NCBI RefSeq assembly: GCF_000255455.1
Contig: NZ_JH621248.1
Span: forward strand, 144,178 to 207,471
Length of the DNA: 63,294 nt
Direction: 5' to 3'
DNA from: Aquimarina agarilytica ZC1
Lineage (GTDB): Bacteria; Bacteroidota; Bacteroidia; Flavobacteriales; Flavobacteriaceae
The position numbers and the translations under genes are program-made. How positions within the stretch are numbered: position 1 is the first letter of the stretch; every line of letters starts with the position of its first letter. Shown here piece after piece: positions 1 through 8,624 of the stretch. The notes under the pieces were generated by a model. It was not told where the DNA came from. It made no database searches and was given only the letters and a program-made list of their open reading frames with translations.

Positions 1-743
1 ATACGAATCATATCCCAAATAGGAACAGGCTTTTCATTTTCCATAGGCGTCCCCTCAACAGCAACTAAGGCATTAATAGGCACCGATTCTGGCTGAGGAT
101 CCAAGGTGGCTAAAGCCACAAGCATTCCTGCTCGATCTTCTTCTTTTTCACCCATTCCAATAATACCACCACTACAAACGGTTACATTTGTTTTACGTAC
201 ATTATCAATGGTTGCCAAGCGATCTTCAAAACCTCTGGTCGAAATTACTTCTTTATAATAATCCTCAGACGTATCTAAGTTATGGTTGTAAGCGTATAGC
301 CCAGCTTCGGCCAAACGTGCTGCTTGATTTTCGGTAATCATACCTAACGTACAACATACCTCCATATCTAGTTTATTAATGGTACGCACCATTTCCAATA
401 CATTGTCAAACTCGGGTCCATCTTTTACATTACGCCAAGCTGCTCCCATGCATACACGTGAACTTCCACCGGCTTTTGCACGCAAAGCTTGTGCTTTCAC
501 TTGCTGTACCGACATTAAATCATTCCCGGCTACATCCGTATGGTAACGTGCTGCTTGCGGACAATACCCACAGTCTTCGGGACAACCTCCTGTTTTTATG
601 GATAGCAGTGTAGATACTTGAACCGTATTTGGATCATGGTATTTACGGTGTGCTGTTGCTGCTATGTAAAGCAACTCCATTAATGGTTTGTTATAAATTG
701 CAAGAATTTCCTCTTTCGTCCAGTCGTGTCTCGTTTCGCTCAT
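1..743 (-). CDS. bioB: Biotin synthase (partial, 3' end outside window)
   Basis: Radical SAM enzyme that inserts sulfur into dethiobiotin, the last step of biotin synthesis. Reading the minus strand from the ATG at 743 gives about 247 residues with no stop; the C-terminus lies beyond base 1. The signature radical-SAM cluster motif CPEDCGYC (C54, C58, C61) is visible, as is the following PQAARYHT stretch typical of BioB and the YNHNLDTS region of the SAM barrel. A flavobacterial promoter element is seen just upstream (763-770). The identification is secure; the missing end prevents checking the [2Fe-2S] Arg ligand. Confidence 0.97.
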   Translation of the reverse strand, partial: MSETRHDWTKEEILAIYNKPLMELLYIAATAHRKYHDPNTVQVSTLLSIKTGGCPEDCGYCPQAARYHTDVAGNDLMSVQQVKAQALRAKAGGSSRVCMGAAWRNVKDGPEFDNVLEMVRTINKLDMEVCCTLGMITENQAARLAEAGLYAYNHNLDTSEDYYKEVISTRGFEDRLATIDNVRKTNVTVCSGGIIGMGEKEEDRAGMLVALATLDPQPESVPINALVAVEGTPMENEKPVPIWDMIR

Positions 744-762
744 TGTATACTAATCAGTAGGT

Positions 763-770
763 CAAAAATA
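763..770 (-). promoter_or_regulatory. bioB -7 promoter element
   Basis: TATTTTTG on the minus strand matches the Bacteroidota -7 consensus TAnnTTTG, 20 bases upstream of the bioB ATG. Confidence 0.55.
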
Positions 771-939
771 AGAAAAAATGGAGTCTGCTTTTAATTTCTT
801 AAAAAATAAATCAACCTATTTGTACGAAATTAGTAGTAGCAAATCATATAAATACATTTTTAAAGAACAAATAATTGTAGGAATTTGAAAAATAATTCTA
901 TTTTTATGGCTATTGATTAACTAACAAATTAAACATACT

Positions 940-1302
940 ATGAATTGGTACTTAAAAGTTTTAAAACAGTATGCAGATTTTAACGGTAGAGCCAGAAGAA
1001 AGGAATATTGGATGTTTATCTTAATTAACACCATAATTTCATACCTAATTCTCGGAATTGCTACCGCTATAGACCCTTCTTTTGTTGTCTTATCAAGTAT
1101 TTATTCATTAGCAGTACTGGTTCCAACTATTGCTGTAGCTGTAAGACGAGCACATGATGTTGGCGTAAGTGGTTGGTTTATGTTAATCCCTTTTTACAAT
1201 CTTTATCTAGCTGTAAAAAATGGCGATGTTGGTCCAAATGAATATGGGCCAGATCCAAAAAACCCAAATGATGAATTAGATGAAATCGGAAGCGATAACT
1301 AA
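940..1302 (+). CDS. DUF805 family inner-membrane protein
   Basis: 120-residue membrane protein of the DUF805 family. It opens with the family hallmark FNGRARRKEYW (residues 15-25), followed by three or four hydrophobic segments (about 25-45, 50-68, 85-100), the loop motif RRAHDVGVSGWF and a polar tail GPNEYGPDPKNP. The function of DUF805 proteins is not established. A second DUF805 gene follows after about 90 bases, so the two look like a tandem duplicate pair that has diverged. Confidence 0.9.
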   Translation: MNWYLKVLKQYADFNGRARRKEYWMFILINTIISYLILGIATAIDPSFVVLSSIYSLAVLVPTIAVAVRRAHDVGVSGWFMLIPFYNLYLAVKNGDVGPNEYGPDPKNPNDELDEIGSDN

Positions 1303-1388
1303 TCTGATACGATTAACTACTAAAAATTAAGCACTATTTAAAGTTGAAGCATAAATTGCTTCAACTTTGTTTTTATAAAGAAATTACT

Positions 1389-1784
1389 ATGGAATGGTTT
1401 TTACTAGCCTTAAATAACTATTTGGACTTTAACAGTCGATCTCGCCGAAAAGAATTTTGGATGTTTTATCTTTTTTATTATATCATTTCTGCAATTCTAG
1501 GCGTTGTTGATAACCTGTTTGATTTGCTTTTTAATAGTTTGGGCTTCTTTTCTACAATTTTTGGCATCCTAATGTTTATACCCTATTTAGCCGTATCTGT
1601 AAGGAGGTTACATGATGTAAATAAAAGCGGTTGGTATTTGTTATTGTTATTTTTACCAATTATTGGTTGGATTTGGCTGTTTGTTTTAATGGTAACCGAA
1701 GGTTATCAAGGCACAAACAACTATGGAGCAAACCCCAAAAATCCTGAAAACGAACTAGATGATATCGGTGTTGCTCAACAATAA
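1389..1784 (+). CDS. DUF805 family inner-membrane protein (second copy)
   Basis: 131-residue paralogue of the preceding gene: FNSRSRRKEFW at the start, RRLHDVNKSGWY in the loop and a NNYGANPKNPEN tail. An in-frame ATG exists 45 bases upstream (1344), but the extra 15 residues do not resemble the family N-terminus, and alignment to the first copy supports the start at 1389. About four hydrophobic segments. Function unknown. Confidence 0.88.
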   Translation: MEWFLLALNNYLDFNSRSRRKEFWMFYLFYYIISAILGVVDNLFDLLFNSLGFFSTIFGILMFIPYLAVSVRRLHDVNKSGWYLLLLFLPIIGWIWLFVLMVTEGYQGTNNYGANPKNPENELDDIGVAQQ

Positions 1785-1802
1785 CACTAACAACCCCAAA
1801 AC

Positions 1803-2561
1803 TTATAGCATTCCACTGTAATGATTGTAATCCTTAATTACACGTTTAATAAAATTTTCGGCAGTTACATCTTTTGCAGGGGCTTGACCGATCACTTTTA
1901 TAATTTTTTCCTTTATAATAAGTAAGGTTTTGTGATCTTCTGTTTTTAAGGCCCTAATTAAATTTTCTTTTATTATGCGCACATCATTATCAGACAACTT
2001 AAGCACGGTTGTATAAACAGGCTCGTAATTAGCCTCTACTTCTTGCAAAATAGTATGATCTATAGTCACTTTATTTTTTAATGTAATCACCGAAGTTCCC
2101 GAAGCCATACCCCCCAACCGCTGATGTTTTTTTGAACTTCCAATAACAACTAACGCCACAACACCCGAAAAAATATTAATATCTATAATACGCATAATCC
2201 AACGGATAAAGTAATCTAAAAAACCTGCTCTATAGCCATCAATTTTCACCACTTGCACCTTAGCTATTTTTTTTCCTAAAGTTTGTCCATTTAGCAATGC
2301 CTCCTGCACCAAAGTATAAAAGATAATCGGCGAAAAAAAGATAATGATTAAAGCAACAATGCTCCACATATCGCTAGCAAAACTATCAAAAAAATTACTC
2401 CCTCGGTTTTGCGCATAGTTAGAAAGAATATATATCACTACTCCTACATAAGAAGATTTTATAAGTAAATCAATAAAATAAGCAAGGATACGCTCTCCAG
2501 CTTCGGCAGCTTTAAAATTTATAGTTACATTTTGTGTGGTCGTAATTTGTATTTCTGCCAT
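1803..2561 (-). CDS. RDD family membrane protein
   Basis: 252 residues. The N-terminal 150 residues form an RDD domain: AGERILAYFIDLLI near the start, a second membrane segment at about 70-95, the NGQTLGKKIAKVQVV motif and IRWIMRIIDI. The C-terminal 100 residues are soluble and helical. RDD proteins are integral membrane proteins of poorly defined, perhaps transport-related, function. It is divergent from the SpoIIM-type gene with only 22 bases between starts; RDD next to SpoIIM, DUF4129, MoxR and DUF58 is a common arrangement in this phylum, so it likely belongs to that functional unit. Confidence 0.88.
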   Translation of the reverse strand: MAEIQITTTQNVTINFKAAEAGERILAYFIDLLIKSSYVGVVIYILSNYAQNRGSNFFDSFASDMWSIVALIIIFFSPIIFYTLVQEALLNGQTLGKKIAKVQVVKIDGYRAGFLDYFIRWIMRIIDINIFSGVVALVVIGSSKKHQRLGGMASGTSVITLKNKVTIDHTILQEVEANYEPVYTTVLKLSDNDVRIIKENLIRALKTEDHKTLLIIKEKIIKVIGQAPAKDVTAENFIKRVIKDYNHYSGML

Positions 2562-2583
2562 TATATCATGTTATTTGTTAGGT

Positions 2584-3558
2584 ATGAGAGAAGTAGCCTT
2601 TATTAAGCAAAATAAAGAAAAATGGTTGCAATTCGAAAAAGCAATTGCACAAAAACAAATTGAAGACCCTGATGAACTGTCACGGTTGTATTTACATTTA
2701 ATTAATGACCTTGCTTATTCGCAAACTTACTACAAAAAAAGCAAGCTTGTCGTATATTTAAATGATTTGGCAGTGCGTGTGTTTCAAAAAATTTATCAGT
2801 CACGCCGAATTGAAAAAAACATGCTGCTTCATTTTTTTAAAATTGAAGTTCCTCTACTAGTCTATCAAAACAGAAGGTATTTATTTTATGCTTTTGCTTT
2901 CTTTATATTATCGGTACTCATTGGAGTAGTTTCTGCTGCCAATGAAGATTCCTTTGTACGCTTAATTTTAGGAGATGCCTATGTAAATCAAACGCTTCAA
3001 AATATTGAAAAAGGCGATCCCGTAGCCATTTATAAAAGTGGCAGTAATTGGGGTAGTTTTATTGGTATTACATTTAACAATTTAAAGGTGGGACTTACTA
3101 GCTTTGTTTATGGTATTACCGGAGGCATAGGTACTGGGTATATACTCCTCCAAAATGGTATTATGTTAGGTTCTTTTCAATATTTTTTTGAACAACAAGG
3201 CGTATTATGGAAAAGTGCTAAAGGAATTTGGATTCATGGCGCCATGGAAATTTTTGCTATTGTTATTGAAGGTGCTGCTGGATTTATACTTGGTGCAAGT
3301 ATTTTATTTCCAAAAACATTATCTCGATTTACTTCCTTTAAAAAAGGAATGCGCGATAGTATTAAAATTGTAATTAGTACATTCCCTTTTACCATTGCCG
3401 CAGGTTTTTTGGAAGGATTTGTAACTCGATATTCCAATGTAATGCCAAATTTTTTAGCCTTACTTATCATTCTAGGCACTTTAAGTTTAATCTCTTTTTA
3501 TTATTTAATTTACCCATTTAAAGTACACAAAAAAGTAATTAATGGTACTTATGCTTAA
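2584..3558 (+). CDS. SpoIIM-family (stage II sporulation protein M-like) membrane protein
   Basis: 324-residue polytopic membrane protein. N-terminal soluble helical part (about 1-90), then hydrophobic segments at about 98-118 and several more between 160 and 320. The segment NNLKVGLTSFVYGITGGIGT followed by a WIHGAMEIFAI motif is characteristic of the SpoIIM/DUF95 family. An upstream ATG at 2536 would overlap the divergent RDD start, so 2584 is chosen. In non-sporulating Bacteroidota these genes accompany MoxR/DUF58 clusters; the molecular role is unknown. Confidence 0.88.
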   Translation: MREVAFIKQNKEKWLQFEKAIAQKQIEDPDELSRLYLHLINDLAYSQTYYKKSKLVVYLNDLAVRVFQKIYQSRRIEKNMLLHFFKIEVPLLVYQNRRYLFYAFAFFILSVLIGVVSAANEDSFVRLILGDAYVNQTLQNIEKGDPVAIYKSGSNWGSFIGITFNNLKVGLTSFVYGITGGIGTGYILLQNGIMLGSFQYFFEQQGVLWKSAKGIWIHGAMEIFAIVIEGAAGFILGASILFPKTLSRFTSFKKGMRDSIKIVISTFPFTIAAGFLEGFVTRYSNVMPNFLALLIILGTLSLISFYYLIYPFKVHKKVINGTYA

Positions 3559-4285
3559 AAAATACCTTTACATTTTAGTACTCACATTTTTTAATGTGTT
3601 CTTTAGCATCTCATCTGGTTTTTCTCAATCAGGTAAGAATAGTATTCCCGACGTCCCTAAAGAAATAAGAAAGCTTCCCGACGATTTTAAAGAGGCTTAT
3701 AAAAACGATATTGACTTTAATTACGAAGAAAAAATTTCAATCCTTGACAGAGTAAAACGATGGTTCATAGAAAAACTTATGGAATGGTTTAACTATGGGG
3801 ATCGAAATGCTCTTGAATTGTATAGAACCATCAAATTAATAATTTACTTTTTAATTTTGATTGGTGTTGCTTACCTTATTTATAGATTAGCTAAAAACAA
3901 AGAATTCCGTTGGCTTTTTGGTAAAAAAGCCGATCAATCGGATGCTATTGAAAACTACGAATCGCAAGAAAGTATACAGGAAGCCAATTTCAAAAAACTG
4001 ATTGCTAATGCTGTTGCTTCTCAAGATTATAGATTGGCTATTAAATATTATTATTTACAACTTTTAAAAAACCTACAACAAGCCAATGTAACGGAGTATG
4101 ACCCACAAAAAACTACTCACGATTACCAACTTGATCTAGAAGGTACAACGCATTACAAAAACTTTGCAAAAGCCGCTTACTACTACACTTATATATGGTA
4201 CGGCGAATTTGAAATTGATGAGCTTGAATACCAAACAGCATCAAAAGTATTTTTACAACTTTTAAAACAACTAGGCTATGAGTAA
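3551..4285 (+). CDS. DUF4129-type membrane protein with signal peptide
   Basis: About 244 residues: an N-terminal signal/anchor (LKKYLYILVLTFFNVFFS), a periplasmic stretch of some 75 residues, one membrane segment (about 95-115) and a cytosolic C-terminal domain rich in Tyr with ALK-type helices (RLAIKYYYLQLLKNL, YYYTYIWYGEFEID), as in DUF4129 proteins. The start overlaps the end of the SpoIIM gene by eight bases (an ATG nine bases further upstream is also possible), and its end overlaps the next gene, so translation is coupled. Function unknown; part of the MoxR/DUF58 operon. Confidence 0.8.
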   Translation: MLKKYLYILVLTFFNVFFSISSGFSQSGKNSIPDVPKEIRKLPDDFKEAYKNDIDFNYEEKISILDRVKRWFIEKLMEWFNYGDRNALELYRTIKLIIYFLILIGVAYLIYRLAKNKEFRWLFGKKADQSDAIENYESQESIQEANFKKLIANAVASQDYRLAIKYYYLQLLKNLQQANVTEYDPQKTTHDYQLDLEGTTHYKNFAKAAYYYTYIWYGEFEIDELEYQTASKVFLQLLKQLGYE

Positions 4286-5471
4286 AAAAGGCGTTTTAAT
4301 TGGTGTAATCGTATTAATTATATCGGTTTTATTATTTTTAAACCGCTCCCATGTAGTTGATTGGACACCCACATTTATTGAAACCGAAACGAAGCCCTTT
4401 GACACAAAAGTGTTTTTTGATCAAATTCCTAAGTGGTTTAGTACAAAACCTAAACAGCTTTATACTACTTTTTATGAGTATACCGAACAAATTGATACTA
4501 GCAATAGTACTCAAAATAAATTGTCGAAATATTTATATATGAATATTTCAGATGCCTATCCTATAGACAAGGTATCTTTCGAATCTTTATTATTAGAAGT
4601 AGCCAATGGCAGTCAAGCTTTTATTGCCACTAATCAATTACCTAAGTTTATACAAGATAGCTTGGGTATTAAAATTGATTTTGAAGAAGCCTCATTTACC
4701 CAAAAAGACAGAACACTGTATCTAGAACATAAAAATGATAGCTTAGTCTACCTCCAAAAATTAAACGTAAGAAATAGGTATATTAAGGATACGCTACATA
4801 TAAAATCACTTGGCTTTTTTAATACTAATAAATGCGAACACAGAATCAATTTTGCGGGTATCCCTTATAAAAAAGGAATTTTTTACCTGCATACCACCCC
4901 CGAAGTATTTACAAATTACCAAATGCTAGCTTCTAAAAACAGTGCTTACATAAGCACCGTTGTATCTTATTTACCCAAAAACATGCAATTGCTTTTTGAT
5001 AAAAATCAAAAAATTGATCCCGAACTTGCCAAAGGGCCGCTTCGCTTTATTTTATCAAAACCTCCGCTTAAATGGAGTTGGTATTTATTGCTTTTAGGCT
5101 TAGCGCTTTTTTTACTATTTAACGCAAAACGAAGACAACGCGCCATTCCAATTATTGAACCCTTAAAAAACACCACCACTGAATTTGTACATACAGTAAG
5201 CACATTACATTATGAGGCCGAAGATTACAATGGAATCATTCAAAAAACAATTCGCTTTTTTTTAGAAACTATACGAACTAAATATCACTTACCTACTAAC
5301 AATTTAGATAGTAACTTTGTAAAAAAATTAGCTCAAAAATCAAATCAACCCATTGAAGATGTGGAGCGATTAATAAGTATGCTTATTAGTATGAAAGCTC
5401 ATACTTTTAGCAGCAAAGAACCATTAATAAAACTTAACAAAGAGATAGAAGGCTTTTATAAAAAATCATAA
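4278..5471 (+). CDS. DUF4350 domain-containing membrane protein
   Basis: 397 residues. N-terminal membrane anchor (residues 6-22), a periplasmic DUF4350-like region (about 45-255), a second membrane helix at about 262-282 (WSWYLLLLGLALFLLF) followed by basic NAKRRQR, and a cytosolic helical tail of about 110 residues. Overlaps the preceding gene by eight bases and is followed by MoxR after five bases. In this phylum the DUF4350 gene is regularly linked to MoxR and DUF58 genes; the role of this group is thought to concern envelope or complex assembly, but nothing in the sequence specifies it. Confidence 0.8.
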   Translation: MSKKGVLIGVIVLIISVLLFLNRSHVVDWTPTFIETETKPFDTKVFFDQIPKWFSTKPKQLYTTFYEYTEQIDTSNSTQNKLSKYLYMNISDAYPIDKVSFESLLLEVANGSQAFIATNQLPKFIQDSLGIKIDFEEASFTQKDRTLYLEHKNDSLVYLQKLNVRNRYIKDTLHIKSLGFFNTNKCEHRINFAGIPYKKGIFYLHTTPEVFTNYQMLASKNSAYISTVVSYLPKNMQLLFDKNQKIDPELAKGPLRFILSKPPLKWSWYLLLLGLALFLLFNAKRRQRAIPIIEPLKNTTTEFVHTVSTLHYEAEDYNGIIQKTIRFFLETIRTKYHLPTNNLDSNFVKKLAQKSNQPIEDVERLISMLISMKAHTFSSKEPLIKLNKEIEGFYKKS

Positions 5472-5476
5472 ATTTT

Positions 5477-6454
5477 ATGGAAAACGACATTCAATTCAAC
5501 AACAGACTAAATTTACAGGATTTACAAGCCAGCGTACAACAAGTAAAAGCCGAATTATCCAAAGTAATTGTTGGTCAAAAAAAAGTTGCCGATCTATTAT
5601 TAACAGCCTTATTTGCCGAAGGGCACGTATTACTCGAAGGAGCTCCTGGAGTTGCTAAAACCATTACAGCCAAATTATTAGCCAAATCATTGGACGTAGG
5701 TTTTAGTCGAGTTCAATTTACTCCAGATTTAATGCCTTCTGATGTTTTAGGAACTTCAATTTTTAATTTAAAAACCTCGGAATTTGAATTTAAAAAAGGG
5801 CCTATTTTTTCCAATATTATACTTACCGATGAAATCAATAGGGCCCCTGCTAAAACACAAGCTGCTTTGTTTGAGGTGATGGAAGAACGTCAAGTAACCA
5901 TGGATGGAAACCGCTATAAGCTGGCTGCTCCATATATGATTATAGCGACACAAAACCCTATAGAGCAAGAAGGAACTTATCGTTTACCCGAAGCTCAACT
6001 AGATCGATTCCTATTTAAAATAACTATTGACTATCCAAACCTTGAAGAGGAAATAGAAATTTTAACTCGCGAGCATGAATTAACCATGCCTAAACTGGAT
6101 AAAATTACTACTAGTTTAAGTCAGGAAAAAATTATTGAATTCCAAAGCGTCATTAATCAAATTATTGTCGAACCTCACTTAATTCAATATATAGCTGCTA
6201 TAATTGCCAACACTCGTAATAATGCATTTTTGTATTTAGGAGCCTCACCTAGAGCCTCTATTGCCATTTTAAAAGCAAGTAAAGCTTATGCCGCTATTAA
6301 TGGTCGTGATTTTGTGACACCGGAGGACATTAAACAAATTGCTATACCCGTACTACAACATCGTATTATTGTAACGCCCGAACGTGAAATGGAAGGCATA
6401 ACTACGGTACAAATTATTAATGATATTCTACAAAGTGTTGAAATTCCAAAATAA
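5477..6454 (+). CDS. MoxR-family AAA+ ATPase
   Basis: 325-residue AAA+ ATPase of the MoxR (RavA-like) clade. Walker A GAPGVAKT at 55-62, Walker B ILTDEINRAP near 115-124, sensor 1 ATQNPIEQEG at about 156-165, and arginine-finger/LDRF region LPEAQLDRFLF. MoxR proteins act as chaperone-like ATPases that help assemble or activate protein complexes, usually with a VWA/DUF58 partner, which is the next gene here (five-base gap). Confidence 0.96.
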   Translation: MENDIQFNNRLNLQDLQASVQQVKAELSKVIVGQKKVADLLLTALFAEGHVLLEGAPGVAKTITAKLLAKSLDVGFSRVQFTPDLMPSDVLGTSIFNLKTSEFEFKKGPIFSNIILTDEINRAPAKTQAALFEVMEERQVTMDGNRYKLAAPYMIIATQNPIEQEGTYRLPEAQLDRFLFKITIDYPNLEEEIEILTREHELTMPKLDKITTSLSQEKIIEFQSVINQIIVEPHLIQYIAAIIANTRNNAFLYLGASPRASIAILKASKAYAAINGRDFVTPEDIKQIAIPVLQHRIIVTPEREMEGITTVQIINDILQSVEIPK

Positions 6455-6459
6455 AATTT

Positions 6460-7833
6460 ATGCCACAACAACAAGACTATTCTTTTAAAAACACCACTTT
6501 AATTCAATTTTTTTTAACCTTGTTTTTAAACAATCGGTTTTTTTATGCCCTTATTGGAGTGGTTGTTAGTTTTGTTTTTGGGTTTATTTATCCTATAATT
6601 TTCCCTGTAGCCAAAATACTTGCTGGGTTACTTTTTTCTGTTTTAATTGTTGACATACTATTACTGTATTTAGCAAAAAAAGGAATTCAAGCAGCTAGAC
6701 TGCTGCCTGAAAAATTTTCGAACGGAGATCAAAATCACATTCAAATTGAATTAAAAAATCAATACGGTTTCATTGCTCATTGTAGTATTATTGACGAATT
6801 GCCATTTCAATTTCAAAATAGGGATTTTAAACTGCACACTAAACTTCAACCTACCGAAAAAAAGGAATTAAATTACCATATTAGGCCCGTTGAAAGAGGT
6901 GAATATCATTTTGGAAAATTACTGATTTACACCAAAACCAGCCTTGGTTTTGCTACACGAAAGTTTTCATTTGACGCGGATCAAATGGTAAAAAACTATC
7001 CTAGCTTTTTACAGTTAAAAAAGTACGATTTAATCTCCTTAAACCAAACAAGCCTGGAGTTTGGAATTAAAAAATTACGAAAAATCGGTAATTCTTTTGA
7101 ATTCGAACAAATTAAAGACTACGTTCAAGGAGACAACATAAAAGACATTAATTGGAAAGCCACTGCAAAACGCAATCATCTTATGGTTAACCAATACCAG
7201 GATGAAAAATCACAACGTGTATATGCCATAATTGATAAAGGTAGGGTGATGAAAATGCCTTTCGAAAATTTAAGTTTACTTGACTACGCCATCAACTCAT
7301 CATTAGTGATTAGTAATGTAGTGATTCGTCGACATGACAAAGCTGGAATATTTTCTTTTTCAAGAAAACCTGAAAACTTTGTAAAAGCTGAACGCCGAAA
7401 TTCGCAAATGAACTTGATTCTGGAATCCCTATACAATGTAAATACCGATTTTAAAGAATCTGATTTTGGAAATTTATACGCTACTATTAAACGACAAATT
7501 ACACATCGTAGTTTGTTACTTTTATATACCAATTTCGAAAGCCTAGACGCCCTACATAGGCAAATGAATTATTTACGCGCTATAAATAAAAGTCATTTAC
7601 TTGTTGTTGTGTTTTTTGAAAACACCGAGCTAGAATCACTACGAACCAACGAAGCACATTCGGTACAGGATATTTTTGACAAAACTATTGCCGAAAAATT
7701 TAGTCATGACAAACGACTTATAGTTGCTGAGCTTAATAAATATGGGATTCAAAGTATACTGACTTCTCCACAAAAACTAACCATTAATAGCATTAATAAA
7801 TATTTAGAAATAAAAGCAAAAGGATTGCTTTAA
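6460..7833 (+). CDS. DUF58 domain-containing protein
   Basis: 457 residues. Two N-terminal membrane segments (about 24-44 and 48-68), a beta-rich region and then the DUF58 signature at about 220-245: IKDYVQGDNIKDINWKATA, followed by a VWA-like fold. DUF58 proteins pair with MoxR ATPases. It ends the operon; the next gene is convergent, seven bases away. Confidence 0.93.
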   Translation: MPQQQDYSFKNTTLIQFFLTLFLNNRFFYALIGVVVSFVFGFIYPIIFPVAKILAGLLFSVLIVDILLLYLAKKGIQAARLLPEKFSNGDQNHIQIELKNQYGFIAHCSIIDELPFQFQNRDFKLHTKLQPTEKKELNYHIRPVERGEYHFGKLLIYTKTSLGFATRKFSFDADQMVKNYPSFLQLKKYDLISLNQTSLEFGIKKLRKIGNSFEFEQIKDYVQGDNIKDINWKATAKRNHLMVNQYQDEKSQRVYAIIDKGRVMKMPFENLSLLDYAINSSLVISNVVIRRHDKAGIFSFSRKPENFVKAERRNSQMNLILESLYNVNTDFKESDFGNLYATIKRQITHRSLLLLYTNFESLDALHRQMNYLRAINKSHLLVVVFFENTELESLRTNEAHSVQDIFDKTIAEKFSHDKRLIVAELNKYGIQSILTSPQKLTINSINKYLEIKAKGLL

Positions 7834-7840
7834 TCTTAAA

Positions 7841-8614
7841 TTAAAACTCCGCCTTTCTTTTATTTAAAAAAGCATTGGTTCCTTCCTTAAAATCGGCTGT
7901 ACCAAAACAGCTTCCAAAAGCTTGCTTTTCCACTTCAAATCCATTTTGATTCACATCAAAACCAGCATTTACCGTGGCAATAGCCGCACTAATGGCCGAT
8001 GGTGCATTGGCACTTATCTTTAAGGCTAAATCCGTTGCTTTATTCAATAATTCATCTGGCGTAAACACATGATTTACTAGTCCGTAGTCTAATGCTTTTG
8101 TGGCATTAATCATACCTCCTGTTAAAATCATCTCCAATGCCCTACCTTTACCCACCAATTGTGGTAAACGTTGTGTTCCACCATAACCAGGAATGACTCC
8201 TAAAGATACTTCGGGCAAACCAAAACGTGCATTATCACTTGCAATTCTTATATGCGCAGCCATAGCCAATTCCAAACCACCTCCTAATGCAAAACCGTTA
8301 ACTGCTGCTATTACAGGTGTTTCTAAATTTTCCACATAATCAAAAAGTAATTGATGTCCACGTGTGGATAATTGCGTTCCTTCAATTTGATTAAAACGTA
8401 CAAATTCTTTGATATCTGCTCCAGCAACAAAAGCTTTATCACCACTTCCCGTAACTATAATTACACGCACTTCCAAGTCCATGTTAGCCATTTTAAATGC
8501 CTCATGTAGCTCTGTAATGGTAGCCGCATTTAATGCATTCAATTTTGAAGGCCTATTGATCGTTATTGTTACTATTTGATTGTTTTGTTCATAAATGATA
8601 TGTTCGTAATCCAT
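7841..8614 (-). CDS. Enoyl-CoA hydratase/isomerase (crotonase) family protein
   Basis: 257 residues, full-length for a short-chain crotonase. Oxyanion-hole motifs AFVAGADIKEF and NGFALGGGLELAMA are present, and the segment FGLPEVSLGVIPGYGGTQRL carries the second catalytic-region glutamate; together these favour a true enoyl-CoA hydratase (fatty-acid beta-oxidation or a related catabolic pathway). The start at 8614 is preferred over an upstream ATG at 8650 because the latter lies inside the kinase gene and adds a non-homologous stretch. It follows the histidine kinase gene by ten bases, so the two are probably co-transcribed. Confidence 0.93.
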   Translation of the reverse strand: MDYEHIIYEQNNQIVTITINRPSKLNALNAATITELHEAFKMANMDLEVRVIIVTGSGDKAFVAGADIKEFVRFNQIEGTQLSTRGHQLLFDYVENLETPVIAAVNGFALGGGLELAMAAHIRIASDNARFGLPEVSLGVIPGYGGTQRLPQLVGKGRALEMILTGGMINATKALDYGLVNHVFTPDELLNKATDLALKISANAPSAISAAIATVNAGFDVNQNGFEVEKQAFGSCFGTADFKEGTNAFLNKRKAEF

Positions 8615-8624
8615 AAGTAAAATT

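Noticed and set aside
3188..3479. Opposite-strand and alternate-frame reading frames inside the SpoIIM gene (and similar ones throughout)
   Set aside because: They lie wholly inside well-supported genes, have no family features and arise from low-GC codon usage.
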